Source: JAWKSY01 sp041402125
GTDB lineage: Bacteria > Planctomycetota > GCA-002687715 > DRQF01
Direction: 5' to 3'
Assembly (NCBI GenBank): GCA_041402125.1
Contig: JAWKSY010000001.1
Coordinates: 1 to 64,000, forward strand
Length of the DNA: 64,000 nucleotides
Position numbers and translations under genes: made by a program. This document shows positions 43,964 through 52,867 of this stretch, piece by piece; positions within the stretch are counted from its first letter, which is position 1; each line of letters begins with the position of its first letter. The notes below the pieces were generated by a model. That model ran no database searches, had not been told where the DNA came from, and worked only from the letters and a program-made list of their open reading frames with translations.

Positions 43964-45946
43964 TCAGTTGGCCTGATGCTCGGCGACGTGGACGACGGAG
44001 GGCGCCGGCTCGGGCCGGAGCGCGTCGCGCCACATCGCGAGCGCCATGAGCGGGAAGTAGATCCGGTAGTAGTGGTAGCGGAGGTAGAAGACCTTCGGGA
44101 AGCCCGTGCCGGTCCAGTACTCCTCCTCCCAGGTGCCGTCGGCGAGCTGGGTCTCGGTCAGGTAGTCGATGGCGCGGCGGAGCGCCGGCGATTCGGCGCG
44201 GCCGGCCGCGATGAGCCCCATCATGGCCCAGGCGGTCTGGCTCGGCGTCGAGGGGCCCTGGCCCTTGAGGCTCGGATCCTCGTAGCTCGCGATCGACTCG
44301 CCGAAGCCGCCGTCGGGGTTCTGGATCGACTCCAGCCAGTCCGCGGCGCGCGCGATGTTCTCGCGCGCCATGTCGTAGCCGATCTCGCGCAGCCCGCGCA
44401 GGACCTGCCAGGTGCCGTAGATGTAGTTCACGCCCCAGCGGCCGTACCAGGTGCCGTCGGGCTCCTGCTGGCTCTCGATGAAGCGGATGGCCTTGCGGAC
44501 GCGCGGGTCGGACTGATCGACGCCGAAGATGCCGAAGGTCTCGAGGACGCGCGCGGTGATGTCGGCCGTGGGCGGATCGAGCATCGCGTTGTGGTCCGCG
44601 AAGGGCACGTTGGTGAGGACCTGGCGGTTGTTGTCGCGGTCGAAGGCGGCCCATCCGCCCTCCTTCGACTGCATCGCCCAGACCCAGTTCATCGCCCGCT
44701 TGATCGCGCCCTGGGCGCGCTCGACGCCGACGCGCTCGAGCGCCATCATGACCATGATGGTGTCGTCGACGTCGGGGTAGAACTCGTTCTGGTACTCGAA
44801 GTACCAGCCGGCGGGCTCGACGCCCTTCACCTTCTCGGCCCAGTCGCCGAAGCTCCGCACCTCGCGGGCGAGGAGCCAGTCGACCGACTTCTCCACCGCG
44901 TCGCGGTTCTGGGGCAGGCCGGCGATGGCGAGCGCGTTGAGAGCGATCGCGGTGTCCCAGACCGGCGAGTGGCAGGGCTGGATCCGGATCTCGTCGTCGG
45001 AGGCGTGGACGCGGAGTCCCTTGAAGGCCTCCATCGCCATTTTGTAGTGCGGCTCGTCCTCGTCGTAGCCGAGCGCCTGGAAGGCGACGAGGCTGTAGAC
45101 GATGGGCGGGAAGATCGCGCCCAGGCCGTCGCTCTTCTCGAAGCGACGCTGGACCCACTCGACGGCGCGGTTGATCGCGAGCCGGCGCAGGGGGCGCACG
45201 CGGAGCTTCGTGTTGACGTTCTCGGCGAGCTTCGCCGCCTTGTCGAGGGACTGGAAGATGATCCGCCAGGTGTTCGAGGTGCCGTCGACCTCGAAGGCGC
45301 GGTACTCCGGCGCGTCGTCCAGCGGCACCCGGAGCTCGGCGATGTCGCAGCCCGCCGGGACCTTCCGCTGGGGCTTGAGCGCCCAGACGAGGCTCAGGGG
45401 AATGACGATCGTCCGCGACCAGCTCGACATCTCGTAGATGTTGAAGGGGAACCAGCGCGGAAAGAGGATCAGCTCCGGCGGGACGGCCGGGCACTCGTTC
45501 CAGGAGACCTGCCCGAACAGCGCCAAAGTCAGCTTGGTGAAGGTGTTACATGCGTCGATGCCGCCCAGCCGGCGGATCTTGGCCCGGGCCCGGCGCATGT
45601 GATCGGCCTCGGGGTCGTCCCCGAAGAGCTTGAGGGCGAAGTAGGCCTTCACCGAGGCGCTGACGTCGCTGGGGCCGCCGGGGTAGAGGGAGAAGCCCCC
45701 CTCCTCGTTCTGACCGCGCCGCAGGAAGTTGCAGCAGCGGCGCAGCTCGTCCGCGTCCTGCTCCGCGCGGCCCAGGAACCAGTGGAAGAGGATGTATTCG
45801 GAGGAGAGGATCGTGTCTCCTTCGAGTTCTCCCACCCAGTGCCCATCCGGGTTCTGGAGCCCCACGAGGGCCTCGCTGGCCCGTTCGATGAGGTAGTCGG
45901 GCAGCTCCGGAGCGGTCGCGCCCTTCTTCGGATTCTCTGCGGTCAA
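43964..45946 (-). CDS. shc: squalene-hopene cyclase
   Basis: 660 residues. Catalytic DxDD motif PDVDDT (Asp392-Asp395), and repeated QW motifs such as QNPDGHW (31-37), QNEEGGF, QEPDGTW and QNPDGGF. Converts squalene to hopene/hopanol at the membrane. The N-terminus is set at TTG 45946, where AGGAGG lies 6 nt upstream; the longer frame (ATG at 46027) has no ribosome site and a proline-arginine-rich start unlike the family. Divergent from ispH; followed by hpnG. Confidence 0.93.
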   Translation of the reverse strand: MTAENPKKGATAPELPDYLIERASEALVGLQNPDGHWVGELEGDTILSSEYILFHWFLGRAEQDADELRRCCNFLRRGQNEEGGFSLYPGGPSDVSASVKAYFALKLFGDDPEADHMRRARAKIRRLGGIDACNTFTKLTLALFGQVSWNECPAVPPELILFPRWFPFNIYEMSSWSRTIVIPLSLVWALKPQRKVPAGCDIAELRVPLDDAPEYRAFEVDGTSNTWRIIFQSLDKAAKLAENVNTKLRVRPLRRLAINRAVEWVQRRFEKSDGLGAIFPPIVYSLVAFQALGYDEDEPHYKMAMEAFKGLRVHASDDEIRIQPCHSPVWDTAIALNALAIAGLPQNRDAVEKSVDWLLAREVRSFGDWAEKVKGVEPAGWYFEYQNEFYPDVDDTIMVMMALERVGVERAQGAIKRAMNWVWAMQSKEGGWAAFDRDNNRQVLTNVPFADHNAMLDPPTADITARVLETFGIFGVDQSDPRVRKAIRFIESQQEPDGTWYGRWGVNYIYGTWQVLRGLREIGYDMARENIARAADWLESIQNPDGGFGESIASYEDPSLKGQGPSTPSQTAWAMMGLIAAGRAESPALRRAIDYLTETQLADGTWEEEYWTGTGFPKVFYLRYHYYRIYFPLMALAMWRDALRPEPAPSVVHVAEHQAN

Positions 45947-46098
45947 GGTGTTCCTCCTGCGGCCTCGCACCTCCCTCGGAGCGTCGCTCGGCCTCACCCG
46001 CCCGGGAGCCCCAAAGGGCGGCGGCACCGCAGCTTGTCCGATCCCGCGGACAGGCTCAAGGTCGCCCCTCCCCGGCCGGGCCCCGCCTCGCCCGAAAC

Positions 46099-46127
46099 TT
46101 GCCAGTGGCTTCGGATTCGGCTAATTC
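46099..46127 (+). promoter_or_regulatory. candidate sigma-70-type promoter of ispH-dxs
   Basis: TTGCCA (46099-46104), 17-bp spacer, TAATTC (46122-46127), about 82 bp before the ispH ATG, in the 262-bp divergent gap between shc and ispH. A good match to TTGACA-N17-TATAAT for so GC-rich a genome. Functional use is inferred. Confidence 0.4.
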
Positions 46128-46208
46128 TGAGCAGTGAATTCGGGCGGACTTCCGGCCTCGCGAAGGCGGGGGCCGCCTTTTCCCGTTCCCGCGTCCGGAA
46201 GGATCGGA

Positions 46209-47132
46209 ATGAAGGTCAATCTCGCCGAGCCGCGCGGCTTCTGCGCCGGCGTGGAGCGCGCCATCGACATCGTCGAGCTGTCCCTGGCGAAGTTCGGATC
46301 CCCGGTCTACGTCCGCAAGGAGATCGTGCACAACCGCACGGTCGTGGACGGGCTCAAGCCGAAGGGCGCGATCTTCGTCGACGAGCTGCACGAGGTCCCG
46401 GACAACTCCGTGGTCGTCTTCAGCGCGCACGGGGTCTCCCCCGCCGTCCGCGAGGAGGCCGAGCGCCGCGGGCTCGAGGTCATCGACGCGACCTGCCCGC
46501 TGGTCGCGAAGGTCCACATCGAGGTCGTCAACTACGTCCGCAAGGGCTACAAGCTCATCCTCATCGGCCACGACGGCCACGAGGAGGTCGAGGGCACGAT
46601 GGGCGAGGCGCCCACCGACACCGTCCTCGTCGAGACCCTCGACGACGTCGCGAGCCTCGAGTTCCCGGACGACCAGAAGCTCGCGCTCGTCACCCAGACG
46701 ACGCTGTCGCTCGACGACACGGCCGAGATCGTCGCCGCCATCAAGGCGAAGTTCCCGCACGTCGAGACGCCGTCCAAGGACGACATCTGCTACGCGACCC
46801 AGAACCGCCAGCAGGCGATCAAGAAGATGGTCCCGGAGACGGACGTCTTCCTGATCCTCGGCGCCGCGAATTCCTCCAACTCGCAGCGGCTGAAGGAAGT
46901 CGCCCAGAGCATGGGTCGGGACGCCTACCTCATCCCGACCGCGGACGAGCTCGACCCGAAGTGGCTCGAGGGCCACAAGTCGGTCGGCGTCAGCGCCGGC
47001 GCCTCGGCCCCGGAGAGCCTCGTCGAGGAGCTGCTCGTGCGCCTGAAGGAGCTCGGCTACGACGACACGCAGACCGTGGTCTACGCCGACGAGCACGTGA
47101 AGTTCCCGCTGCCGAAGAGCCTGCAGGACTGA
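46209..47132 (+). CDS. ispH: 4-hydroxy-3-methylbut-2-enyl diphosphate reductase
   Basis: 307 residues. The three iron-sulfur cysteines are Cys12 (GFCAGVERAI), Cys96 (DATCPLV) and Cys194 (DDICYATQNRQQA); HEEVEGT and the VGVSAGASAPE loop are present. Final step of the MEP pathway, giving IPP and DMAPP. ATG at 46209 with GGAAGGA upstream. Dxs follows 11 nt downstream. Confidence 0.95.
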   Translation: MKVNLAEPRGFCAGVERAIDIVELSLAKFGSPVYVRKEIVHNRTVVDGLKPKGAIFVDELHEVPDNSVVVFSAHGVSPAVREEAERRGLEVIDATCPLVAKVHIEVVNYVRKGYKLILIGHDGHEEVEGTMGEAPTDTVLVETLDDVASLEFPDDQKLALVTQTTLSLDDTAEIVAAIKAKFPHVETPSKDDICYATQNRQQAIKKMVPETDVFLILGAANSSNSQRLKEVAQSMGRDAYLIPTADELDPKWLEGHKSVGVSAGASAPESLVEELLVRLKELGYDDTQTVVYADEHVKFPLPKSLQD

Positions 47133-47143
47133 GGGGAGGAAGC

Positions 47144-49000
47144 ATGAACGACACGATCCTCGACGCCATCAACGGCCCCGACGACCTCAAGGCCCTCTCG
47201 AACGAGGACCTGCTGCGCCTGGCGTCCGACATCCGCGACCGGATCGTCGAGGTCATGCCGGAGAACGGCGGCCACTTCGCGTCCAGCCTCGGCGTGGTCG
47301 AGATGACCATCGCCCTGCACAAGGTCTTCGACTTCCGTCGCGACCAGATCACGCTCGACGTCGCGCACCAGTGCTACCCGCACAAGATGCTCACCGGTCG
47401 CCGCGAGTGGTACCGGGACATCCGCATCAAGGGCGGCCCGGCGGGCTACACCCGGCCCGAGGAGAGCCCCTACGACTGGTTCATGTGGGCGCACGCCGGC
47501 ACGTCGATCTCGACCGCGCTCGGCATGGCCCGCGCGAACCACGGCACCGACCGCTGGGCCGTCGCGGTCATCGGCGACGGCTCCCTGCCGTCGGGCGTGG
47601 CGCTCGAGGCGCTCAACAACTTCGGCGTCCTGCGCGACGAGAAGCTGATCGTCATCCTGAACGACAACGACATGTCGATCGCGCCCTCGGTCGGCGGCAT
47701 GTGCACCTACTTCAAGTCGGTGAAGGCCGAGGCCCGCGAGACGGGCGAGATCGCCGACGGCACCGGCCGCGGCGCCCGCAACGGCCGCTTCTTCGACGGC
47801 TTCAACGTCCCCTACCTCGGCCCCTACGACGGGCACGACCTCTTCGGCCTGATCGAGCTCTTCGAGCGCATCAAGGCCGGCGGCAAGGGCACCGTCCTCC
47901 ACCTCGAGACGGTGAAGGGCAAGGGCCACCGCGAGGCGGAGAAGGACTCCTACAAGTGGCACGCCGTCGGCGGCGCCCGGAAGTCCAAGATCCGCAAGGA
48001 GGAGTTCAAGCGCTTCGGCAAGAAGCCCTACACCGACGTCTTCGCCGACCACCTGGTGAAGATGGCGGCGAAGGACCCCGACATCCACGCGGTGACGGCG
48101 GCCATGCCGAGCGGCACGGGCCTGAAGAAGTTCGAGGCGGAGTACCCCGAGCGCTTCTACGACGTCGGCATCTCGGAGAGCCACGGCGTCGCCTTCGCCG
48201 CGGGCCTCGCGAAGTGCGGCAAGCGCGCCGTGGCGGCGATCTACTCGACCTTCCTGCAGCGCGCCTTCGACCAGATCTTCCAGGAGGTCTCGCTGAACCG
48301 GAACCCGGTCCTCCTCGCGATGGACCGCGCCGGCATCGTCGGCCCCGACGGCGCGACCCACAACGGCTGCTTCGACATCTCCTACAGCCGGACCTTCCCG
48401 CGCATCAACGTGATGGCGCCGGCCGACGGCACCGAGCTCGAGGACATGATGGACCTCTGGGCCGAGTCCGGAGAGCCCTGCGCGATCCGCTACCCGCGGA
48501 CGGCGGTGCCGGATCCGGAGCAGGAGTACATCCGCAACGTCCCGCTCGAGCTGGGCAAGGCCGACGTCCTGCGTCGCGGCTCGCACGGCTGCATCCTCGC
48601 CTACGGCTCGATGGTCTACCCGGCCATGGAGGCGGCGGAGATCCTCGAGGAGCAGGGCATCGAGTTCACGGTCTACAACGCCCGCTTCGTGCGTCCCTTC
48701 GACCACGAGATGCTGCGCGACGCGATCGACAACCACCCGATCGTGATCACCGTCGAGGAGCACACGCTCAACGGCGGCTTCGGCGCGGTCTGCCTCGAGG
48801 AGGCGGCGAAGAAGCGCTGGAACGCGGCCAAGATCGCGATGATCGGCCTGCCCGACGAGTTCGTCGAGCACGGCACCCGCAACGAGATGCTGGACGAGCA
48901 CGGCCTCACGCCGGAGCGCCTCGCCGAGCGCTTCAAGGAGCTCGCGCTCCAGGACGCGGCGCAGCGCGCCGCCTTCGCGCGCGAGAACGAGGCCTACTGA
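47144..49000 (+). CDS. dxs: 1-deoxy-D-xylulose-5-phosphate synthase
   Basis: 618 residues. Thiamine-diphosphate motif GDGSLPSG ... NDNDMS (144-178), GGHFASSLGVVE (42-53) with His44, and the transketolase-type DRAGIVGPDGATHNG segment. First step of the MEP pathway. Preceded by GAGGGGAGGA, a strong ribosome site, 3 nt from the ATG. Immediately followed by a degenerate copy of the long inverted repeat (copy 4). Confidence 0.93.
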   Translation: MNDTILDAINGPDDLKALSNEDLLRLASDIRDRIVEVMPENGGHFASSLGVVEMTIALHKVFDFRRDQITLDVAHQCYPHKMLTGRREWYRDIRIKGGPAGYTRPEESPYDWFMWAHAGTSISTALGMARANHGTDRWAVAVIGDGSLPSGVALEALNNFGVLRDEKLIVILNDNDMSIAPSVGGMCTYFKSVKAEARETGEIADGTGRGARNGRFFDGFNVPYLGPYDGHDLFGLIELFERIKAGGKGTVLHLETVKGKGHREAEKDSYKWHAVGGARKSKIRKEEFKRFGKKPYTDVFADHLVKMAAKDPDIHAVTAAMPSGTGLKKFEAEYPERFYDVGISESHGVAFAAGLAKCGKRAVAAIYSTFLQRAFDQIFQEVSLNRNPVLLAMDRAGIVGPDGATHNGCFDISYSRTFPRINVMAPADGTELEDMMDLWAESGEPCAIRYPRTAVPDPEQEYIRNVPLELGKADVLRRGSHGCILAYGSMVYPAMEAAEILEEQGIEFTVYNARFVRPFDHEMLRDAIDNHPIVITVEEHTLNGGFGAVCLEEAAKKRWNAAKIAMIGLPDEFVEHGTRNEMLDEHGLTPERLAERFKELALQDAAQRAAFARENEAY

Positions 49001-49014
49001 TCGCCGCGACCGGA

Positions 49015-49123
49015 GATGCGCGTGCGGTGCCCGTCGCCGGATGCGCATCCCCGGGGAGGTGGATCGAGAGGCGAGCGCGCCATCGCGGGATGCCCGTCCG
49101 GTGACGAACACCGCACGCGCATC
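49015..49123. repeat. long inverted repeat element, copy 4 (degenerate)
   Basis: Two 38-nt arms (49015-49052, 49086-49123) with about six mismatches, beginning GATGCGCGTGCGGTGCCCGT, and again a 33-nt loop (49053-49085). Starts 14 bp after the dxs stop and ends 35 bp before the DUF2237 start. Confidence 0.8.
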
Positions 49124-49157
49124 CGTCGTCTGACGAACCCGAGCCCTGGAGGCCGCG

Positions 49158-49519
49158 ATGCCTCGCAACGTCCTGGGCGGCGAGCTCGCCGTCTGCTGCA
49201 CCGCCCCGATGACCGGCTGGTACCGCGACGGCTTCTGCCGGACCGGCGCCGGCGACCAGGGGCTCCACCTCGTCTGCGCCGAGATGACCGAGGACTTTCT
49301 CGCCTTCTCCTCCGCCCGCGGAATGACCTCTCGACGCCGCGCCCCGAGTTCGGCTTCCCGGGCCTCGAAGCCGGCGACTGCTGGTGCCTCTGCGTCGAGC
49401 GCTGGCGGGAGGCGCTCGAGGCCGGCGTCGCGCCGCGCCTTCGTCTCGCCTCGACGCACATCAGCACGCTCGAGTTCGTCGACCTCGACGTCCTGCGCCG
49501 GTTCGCCCTCGATGAATAA
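49158..49519 (+). CDS. DUF2237 family protein, apparent single-base frameshift
   Basis: ATG at 49158. The first half reads NVLGGELAVCCTAPMTGWYR...AEMTEDFLAFSSARG, typical of DUF2237. The family continues with NDLSTPRPEFGFPGL, GDCWCLCVERWREALEAGVA and STHISTLEFV in the next frame. Missing one base near 49320 (CGCGG before AATGACCTC) restores the frame and gives about 120 residues, the normal family size. The stop TAA (49517-49519) lies inside the palindromic element at 49513. Function of the family is unknown. Confidence 0.7.
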
Positions 49520-49589
49520 ATGGGGTCAGACCCCCTTTATTCAAAATGGGCCCATTTTTGAATAAAGGGGGTCTGACCCCTTTTATTCA
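49513..49589. repeat. double 31-bp palindrome element, GGGGTCTGACCCC family
   Basis: Two 31-nt palindromes, 49513-49543 (TGAATAAATGGGGTCAGACC...) and 49559-49589, in inverted orientation. They flank a third palindrome AAAATGGGCCCATTTT (49543-49558). The whole 77 bp can fold back on itself. Lies between the convergent DUF2237 gene and the 988-residue protein, 6 bp after the latter's stop; it may also act as a terminator. Confidence 0.9.
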
Positions 49590-49595
49590 CTTTCG

Positions 49596-52562
49596 TCAGT
49601 CGAGGTCGATGGTGATGGCGGAGTCGGTGCCGGAGGCGATGCGCGCGGGCTTCGAGACGACGCGCTCGCCCACCGTGACCTCGACGTCGTAGTCGCCGGC
49701 GGGAACGCCGGTGAACTTCGTGGTCGCGCCGAGCCCCGAGACCTGACGCTTCACGACCTTGCCCGCCGAGTCCTTCAGGAGGATCGAGGCGAAGGGGAAG
49801 GTCCCGGCGGGAAGCTGGCCCTTGCTCTCGACGCGGACGGTCAGCGTCGCGCCGCGGGTGAGCGAGAAGGTCTGCCCCGAGATCATGCGATCGCCGACGT
49901 TGAACTCGCGCGGCGCGGGATCCTCGAAGCCGGCGGCGCGCACCTCCATGCGGTAGCGACCGGGCTCGAGGAAGGTGAGACGGAAGGCGCCGTCGGCATC
50001 GGTGCGGCTTCCGTCCTCGGCCCGCCCCGACATCTGCTCGAAGAGATCTGCGGTCGAGGCCTCCATCTGACGCATGGCCTCGCGGGCCTCCGGCGGAAGG
50101 TTCGGATCCTCCTCGCGCTGGAGATCGACGAGGCGGATCCGCGCCCCCTTCACGGGCTCGCCGGACGCGGCGTCGACGACGCGACCCGAGATGCCGCCGC
50201 CGGGAAGATCGAACTCGACCCGCGCCGTCTCGACGCCGACGATGCTCACGTCGCGCGTGATCTCGCGCGAGAGGCCGGGGACGGTGACGATGGCCTCGTA
50301 CTCGCCCTTCTCGACCTGCTCGAAGCGGAATCGCCCCGTCTGGTCGGCGCGCGCGCGCTGTCCGGCCATCGGCGGCCCGAAGCGTCGGCCGCCGCCGCGG
50401 CCGGGAGCTCCCGCGCGCGAACGGAGCTGGACGGTCACGCCCCCGACGGCCTCGCCGCCGGCGCGGACCGAACCCTCGATCGCCCCCTTGGGCTCGAGGC
50501 GGACGTCCACGACGACGTCGTCACCGAGCTGCACCTCGACGGGCGTGCCCTTCTCATCGGAGCCGGGGTCCATGCCGCCGAAGAACATGCCTCGGGGCGC
50601 GCCCGCGCCCCCGGGCGCGGCGGCGACGAGCCGGTAGCGGCCGGCCGAGACGCCCGGGAAGGCGTAGCGACCCTCGGCGTCGGCGGTCACCTCGCGGCGG
50701 TTGCGCCCGAAGGGCCCCGCGCCGGGCTCGCGCTCCTGAGTCATGGTCACCCGACCTCGCGGCAGGGGCGCGCCCTGGGCGTCGAAGACGGTGCCGCGCA
50801 CCGTCGCGGGCGTCCGCAGGGTGAGTTCGAGGCCGTCGACGTCGGCGCTGATCCCGACCTCCTCCGGATCCGACGAGACGAAGCGCGAATGACGCGCCGC
50901 GATCTCGATCGAACCCTCGGGCACCTTCTCGAGCACGAAGTGACCGCGCTCGTCGGTCCGCGCGCGCGCCAGCGCGTCCTGCGGACCGTTCCGGCCCCCG
51001 AAGGGAAAGTTCATGTCCTCGCGAGCGAAGGGGTTGCCGCCCTCCTCGCGCATCGCTCGCGCCGTGACGGTCGCGCGCACGACCGGCTCGCCGCGCTCGT
51101 CGACGACCCGACCCGCGACGCGGAACGCGCGAGCGAGCGTGACCTCGACGACGCGGCGCTCGCCCGAGCCGATCCGAGATTCGGTCTCCACGGCGTCCGC
51201 GCGTCCGGCCGCGCTCACCGTGAAGCGGACGCGATCGCCGCGGACGTCCGCGATGCAGGCGAGACCGGGCTCGTCGGCGATCGAGAGCAGGTCGGCGGCA
51301 TCGGCGCCGTAGAAGGGCCGCGCCCGGTGCTCCTCGGCGGGAAAGGTCCGATCGCAGGTGATCTCGAAGGGCTCCGCGAGCGGCTCGCCGCTCGCGTCCT
51401 TGACGCGGACCTCGACCAGCGCGCCGGGCGCGAGCCGGATCTCCAGCGCTCCCTCGTCGGGCACCGCGACGCGACGCTCGGTGAAGTAGCCCAGCGCCTC
51501 GGCCGTCGCCCGGTAGTTCAGTTCCGGGTCCAGGCCCGGGATCGCGAAGGCGCCCTGCGCGTCGCTCGTCGCCTGGTACTTCGAGGCGATGCCGGTCGCG
51601 CGGCGCATGAAGTCGGTGAAGCCGCCGCCGCGATCGACGTCGATCTCGACCCGCGCTCCGGCGACGGGCGTGCCGTCGAGCTTGACGACCTGGCCGCGCA
51701 GCTCGCGACCCGGTCCGATCACGAAGTCGACATTCTCGACGAGAGCGCCCGGCGTCATCGCGACGTCGCGCCGCTCCGCGTCCGGACGTCCCTCCGGCCG
51801 CGCGCGCACGAGCGCGGCGCCCTCGGCGAGACCGGTGATCGCGTAGCCGCCGTCGGCCGCCGTGACCGTGCGTCGCGCCTGGCGGTCGTCGTTCCCGAGC
51901 GCGAGGTTCGCCATCCCGAAGCCGGGCCGACCCTCGTTCGCGGCGGGGGCCACCCAGGCGAGGACGTCGACGCCGCCGAGCCCCCGCCCGGCCTCGTCGG
52001 TGACCCGACCGCGCACCTCCGCGCCGAGCTTCAGTCGCACCTCGCCGAGATCGAGATCCTCGCCGGGATTGAGGGAAGCCGGCACGAGGTGATCCGCGTG
52101 ACGCGGGGACTGCACGCGAAGCTCGAAGCGCAGCGGCCCCGGGGCGCCGATCCGGGCGCGGCCGTCGCGGTCGGTCTTGGTGGTCCGGACCTCGCCGTCG
52201 GAGGCGGCGCGCGGTCCCATCGTTCGCGGCTCGAGGAGAACGGGACAGCCGGCGATCGGTTGGCCGCTGGCGTCGTCGACGACGCGCACCGAGACGTGGG
52301 CGAGATCGGGGTCGTCGCCGTCGTCGGTCGGCGTGGTCGCGACGGCGCGCCCGCCGTCCCCGGCCTCGCCCTCGGCGCGAAGGGTCTCGGTCTCACCCTC
52401 GCCCCGGCGACGCGCGCCGCCGGCGGCGCCCTCGCGGTCCTCGGCGGCCAGTTCCTGCGCCTCGAACGTCGGTTCCTCGGCGCTCGTCGCGACCCTCCAG
52501 AACCAGACGCCGAGGGCGGCCACGAAGGCCAGGATCAGGATGACGACGATTCGGCTCGACAT
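49596..52562 (-). CDS. membrane-anchored protein with many carboxypeptidase-regulatory-like domains
   Basis: 988 residues from ATG at 52562. One N-terminal membrane helix (about 5-25) is followed by a Glu/Gly-rich spacer. The rest is a chain of beta-sandwich modules of the CarboxypepD_reg type, recognisable from repeats such as VRVVDDASGQPIAGCPV, GRVTDEAGRGLGGVDVL, GRVVDERGEPVVRATV, GTVFDAQGAPLPRGRVT and GRVVDAASGEPVKGAR. Probably 8-10 modules facing the periplasm or outside. No catalytic motif. Such proteins are abundant in planctomycetes. The role, perhaps adhesion or envelope spacing, is unknown. Confidence 0.72.
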   Translation of the reverse strand: MSSRIVVILILAFVAALGVWFWRVATSAEEPTFEAQELAAEDREGAAGGARRRGEGETETLRAEGEAGDGGRAVATTPTDDGDDPDLAHVSVRVVDDASGQPIAGCPVLLEPRTMGPRAASDGEVRTTKTDRDGRARIGAPGPLRFELRVQSPRHADHLVPASLNPGEDLDLGEVRLKLGAEVRGRVTDEAGRGLGGVDVLAWVAPAANEGRPGFGMANLALGNDDRQARRTVTAADGGYAITGLAEGAALVRARPEGRPDAERRDVAMTPGALVENVDFVIGPGRELRGQVVKLDGTPVAGARVEIDVDRGGGFTDFMRRATGIASKYQATSDAQGAFAIPGLDPELNYRATAEALGYFTERRVAVPDEGALEIRLAPGALVEVRVKDASGEPLAEPFEITCDRTFPAEEHRARPFYGADAADLLSIADEPGLACIADVRGDRVRFTVSAAGRADAVETESRIGSGERRVVEVTLARAFRVAGRVVDERGEPVVRATVTARAMREEGGNPFAREDMNFPFGGRNGPQDALARARTDERGHFVLEKVPEGSIEIAARHSRFVSSDPEEVGISADVDGLELTLRTPATVRGTVFDAQGAPLPRGRVTMTQEREPGAGPFGRNRREVTADAEGRYAFPGVSAGRYRLVAAAPGGAGAPRGMFFGGMDPGSDEKGTPVEVQLGDDVVVDVRLEPKGAIEGSVRAGGEAVGGVTVQLRSRAGAPGRGGGRRFGPPMAGQRARADQTGRFRFEQVEKGEYEAIVTVPGLSREITRDVSIVGVETARVEFDLPGGGISGRVVDAASGEPVKGARIRLVDLQREEDPNLPPEAREAMRQMEASTADLFEQMSGRAEDGSRTDADGAFRLTFLEPGRYRMEVRAAGFEDPAPREFNVGDRMISGQTFSLTRGATLTVRVESKGQLPAGTFPFASILLKDSAGKVVKRQVSGLGATTKFTGVPAGDYDVEVTVGERVVSKPARIASGTDSAITIDLD

Positions 52563-52672
52563 GACGGGCTCTCTCCCGTTCCCGTTGACGGCCACCCTGG
52601 TGGCGTCGCACCCGTCCCGGAAATCCCGCTCACGCGACCCGGGAACGGCGGCCCCCGGGTCGGTCGGTCCAA

Positions 52673-52753
52673 TGCGAGAGGAGGGGACTCGAACCCTCAC
52701 ACCTTTCGGACGGGAACCTAAATCCCGCGCGTCCGCAGTTCCGCCACCCTCGC
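52673..52753 (-). tRNA. tRNA-Leu (anticodon UAG)
   Basis: 81 nt on the minus strand. 5' acceptor GCGAGGG pairs with CTCTCGC (one G-U). D-arm GGCGGAACTG, anticodon stem CGGGA/TCCCG with loop TTTAGGT (anticodon UAG), a long variable arm with GAAA loop as in class-II tRNAs, and T-arm GAGGGTTCGAGTCCC. No CCA is encoded. Compared with typical tRNA-Leu(UAG), one C is extra in the T-arm/acceptor junction and one base is missing in the D-loop. Confidence 0.85.
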
Positions 52754-52867
52754 GAGGGTCCGATCATAGCAAGGCCGCGCCGGCCCCCACGGCGTGGCCG
52801 CGGCGGCCCGGATTGATAGATTCCCGCGCGCGACGCTCCGCGCCGAACGCTCGCGAGACCCCGCCGG

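Noticed and set aside
45947..46027. Longer shc beginning at ATG 46027
   Set aside because: Proline/arginine-rich start without a ribosome site; TTG at 45946 has AGGAGG at the right distance and gives the usual family N-terminus.
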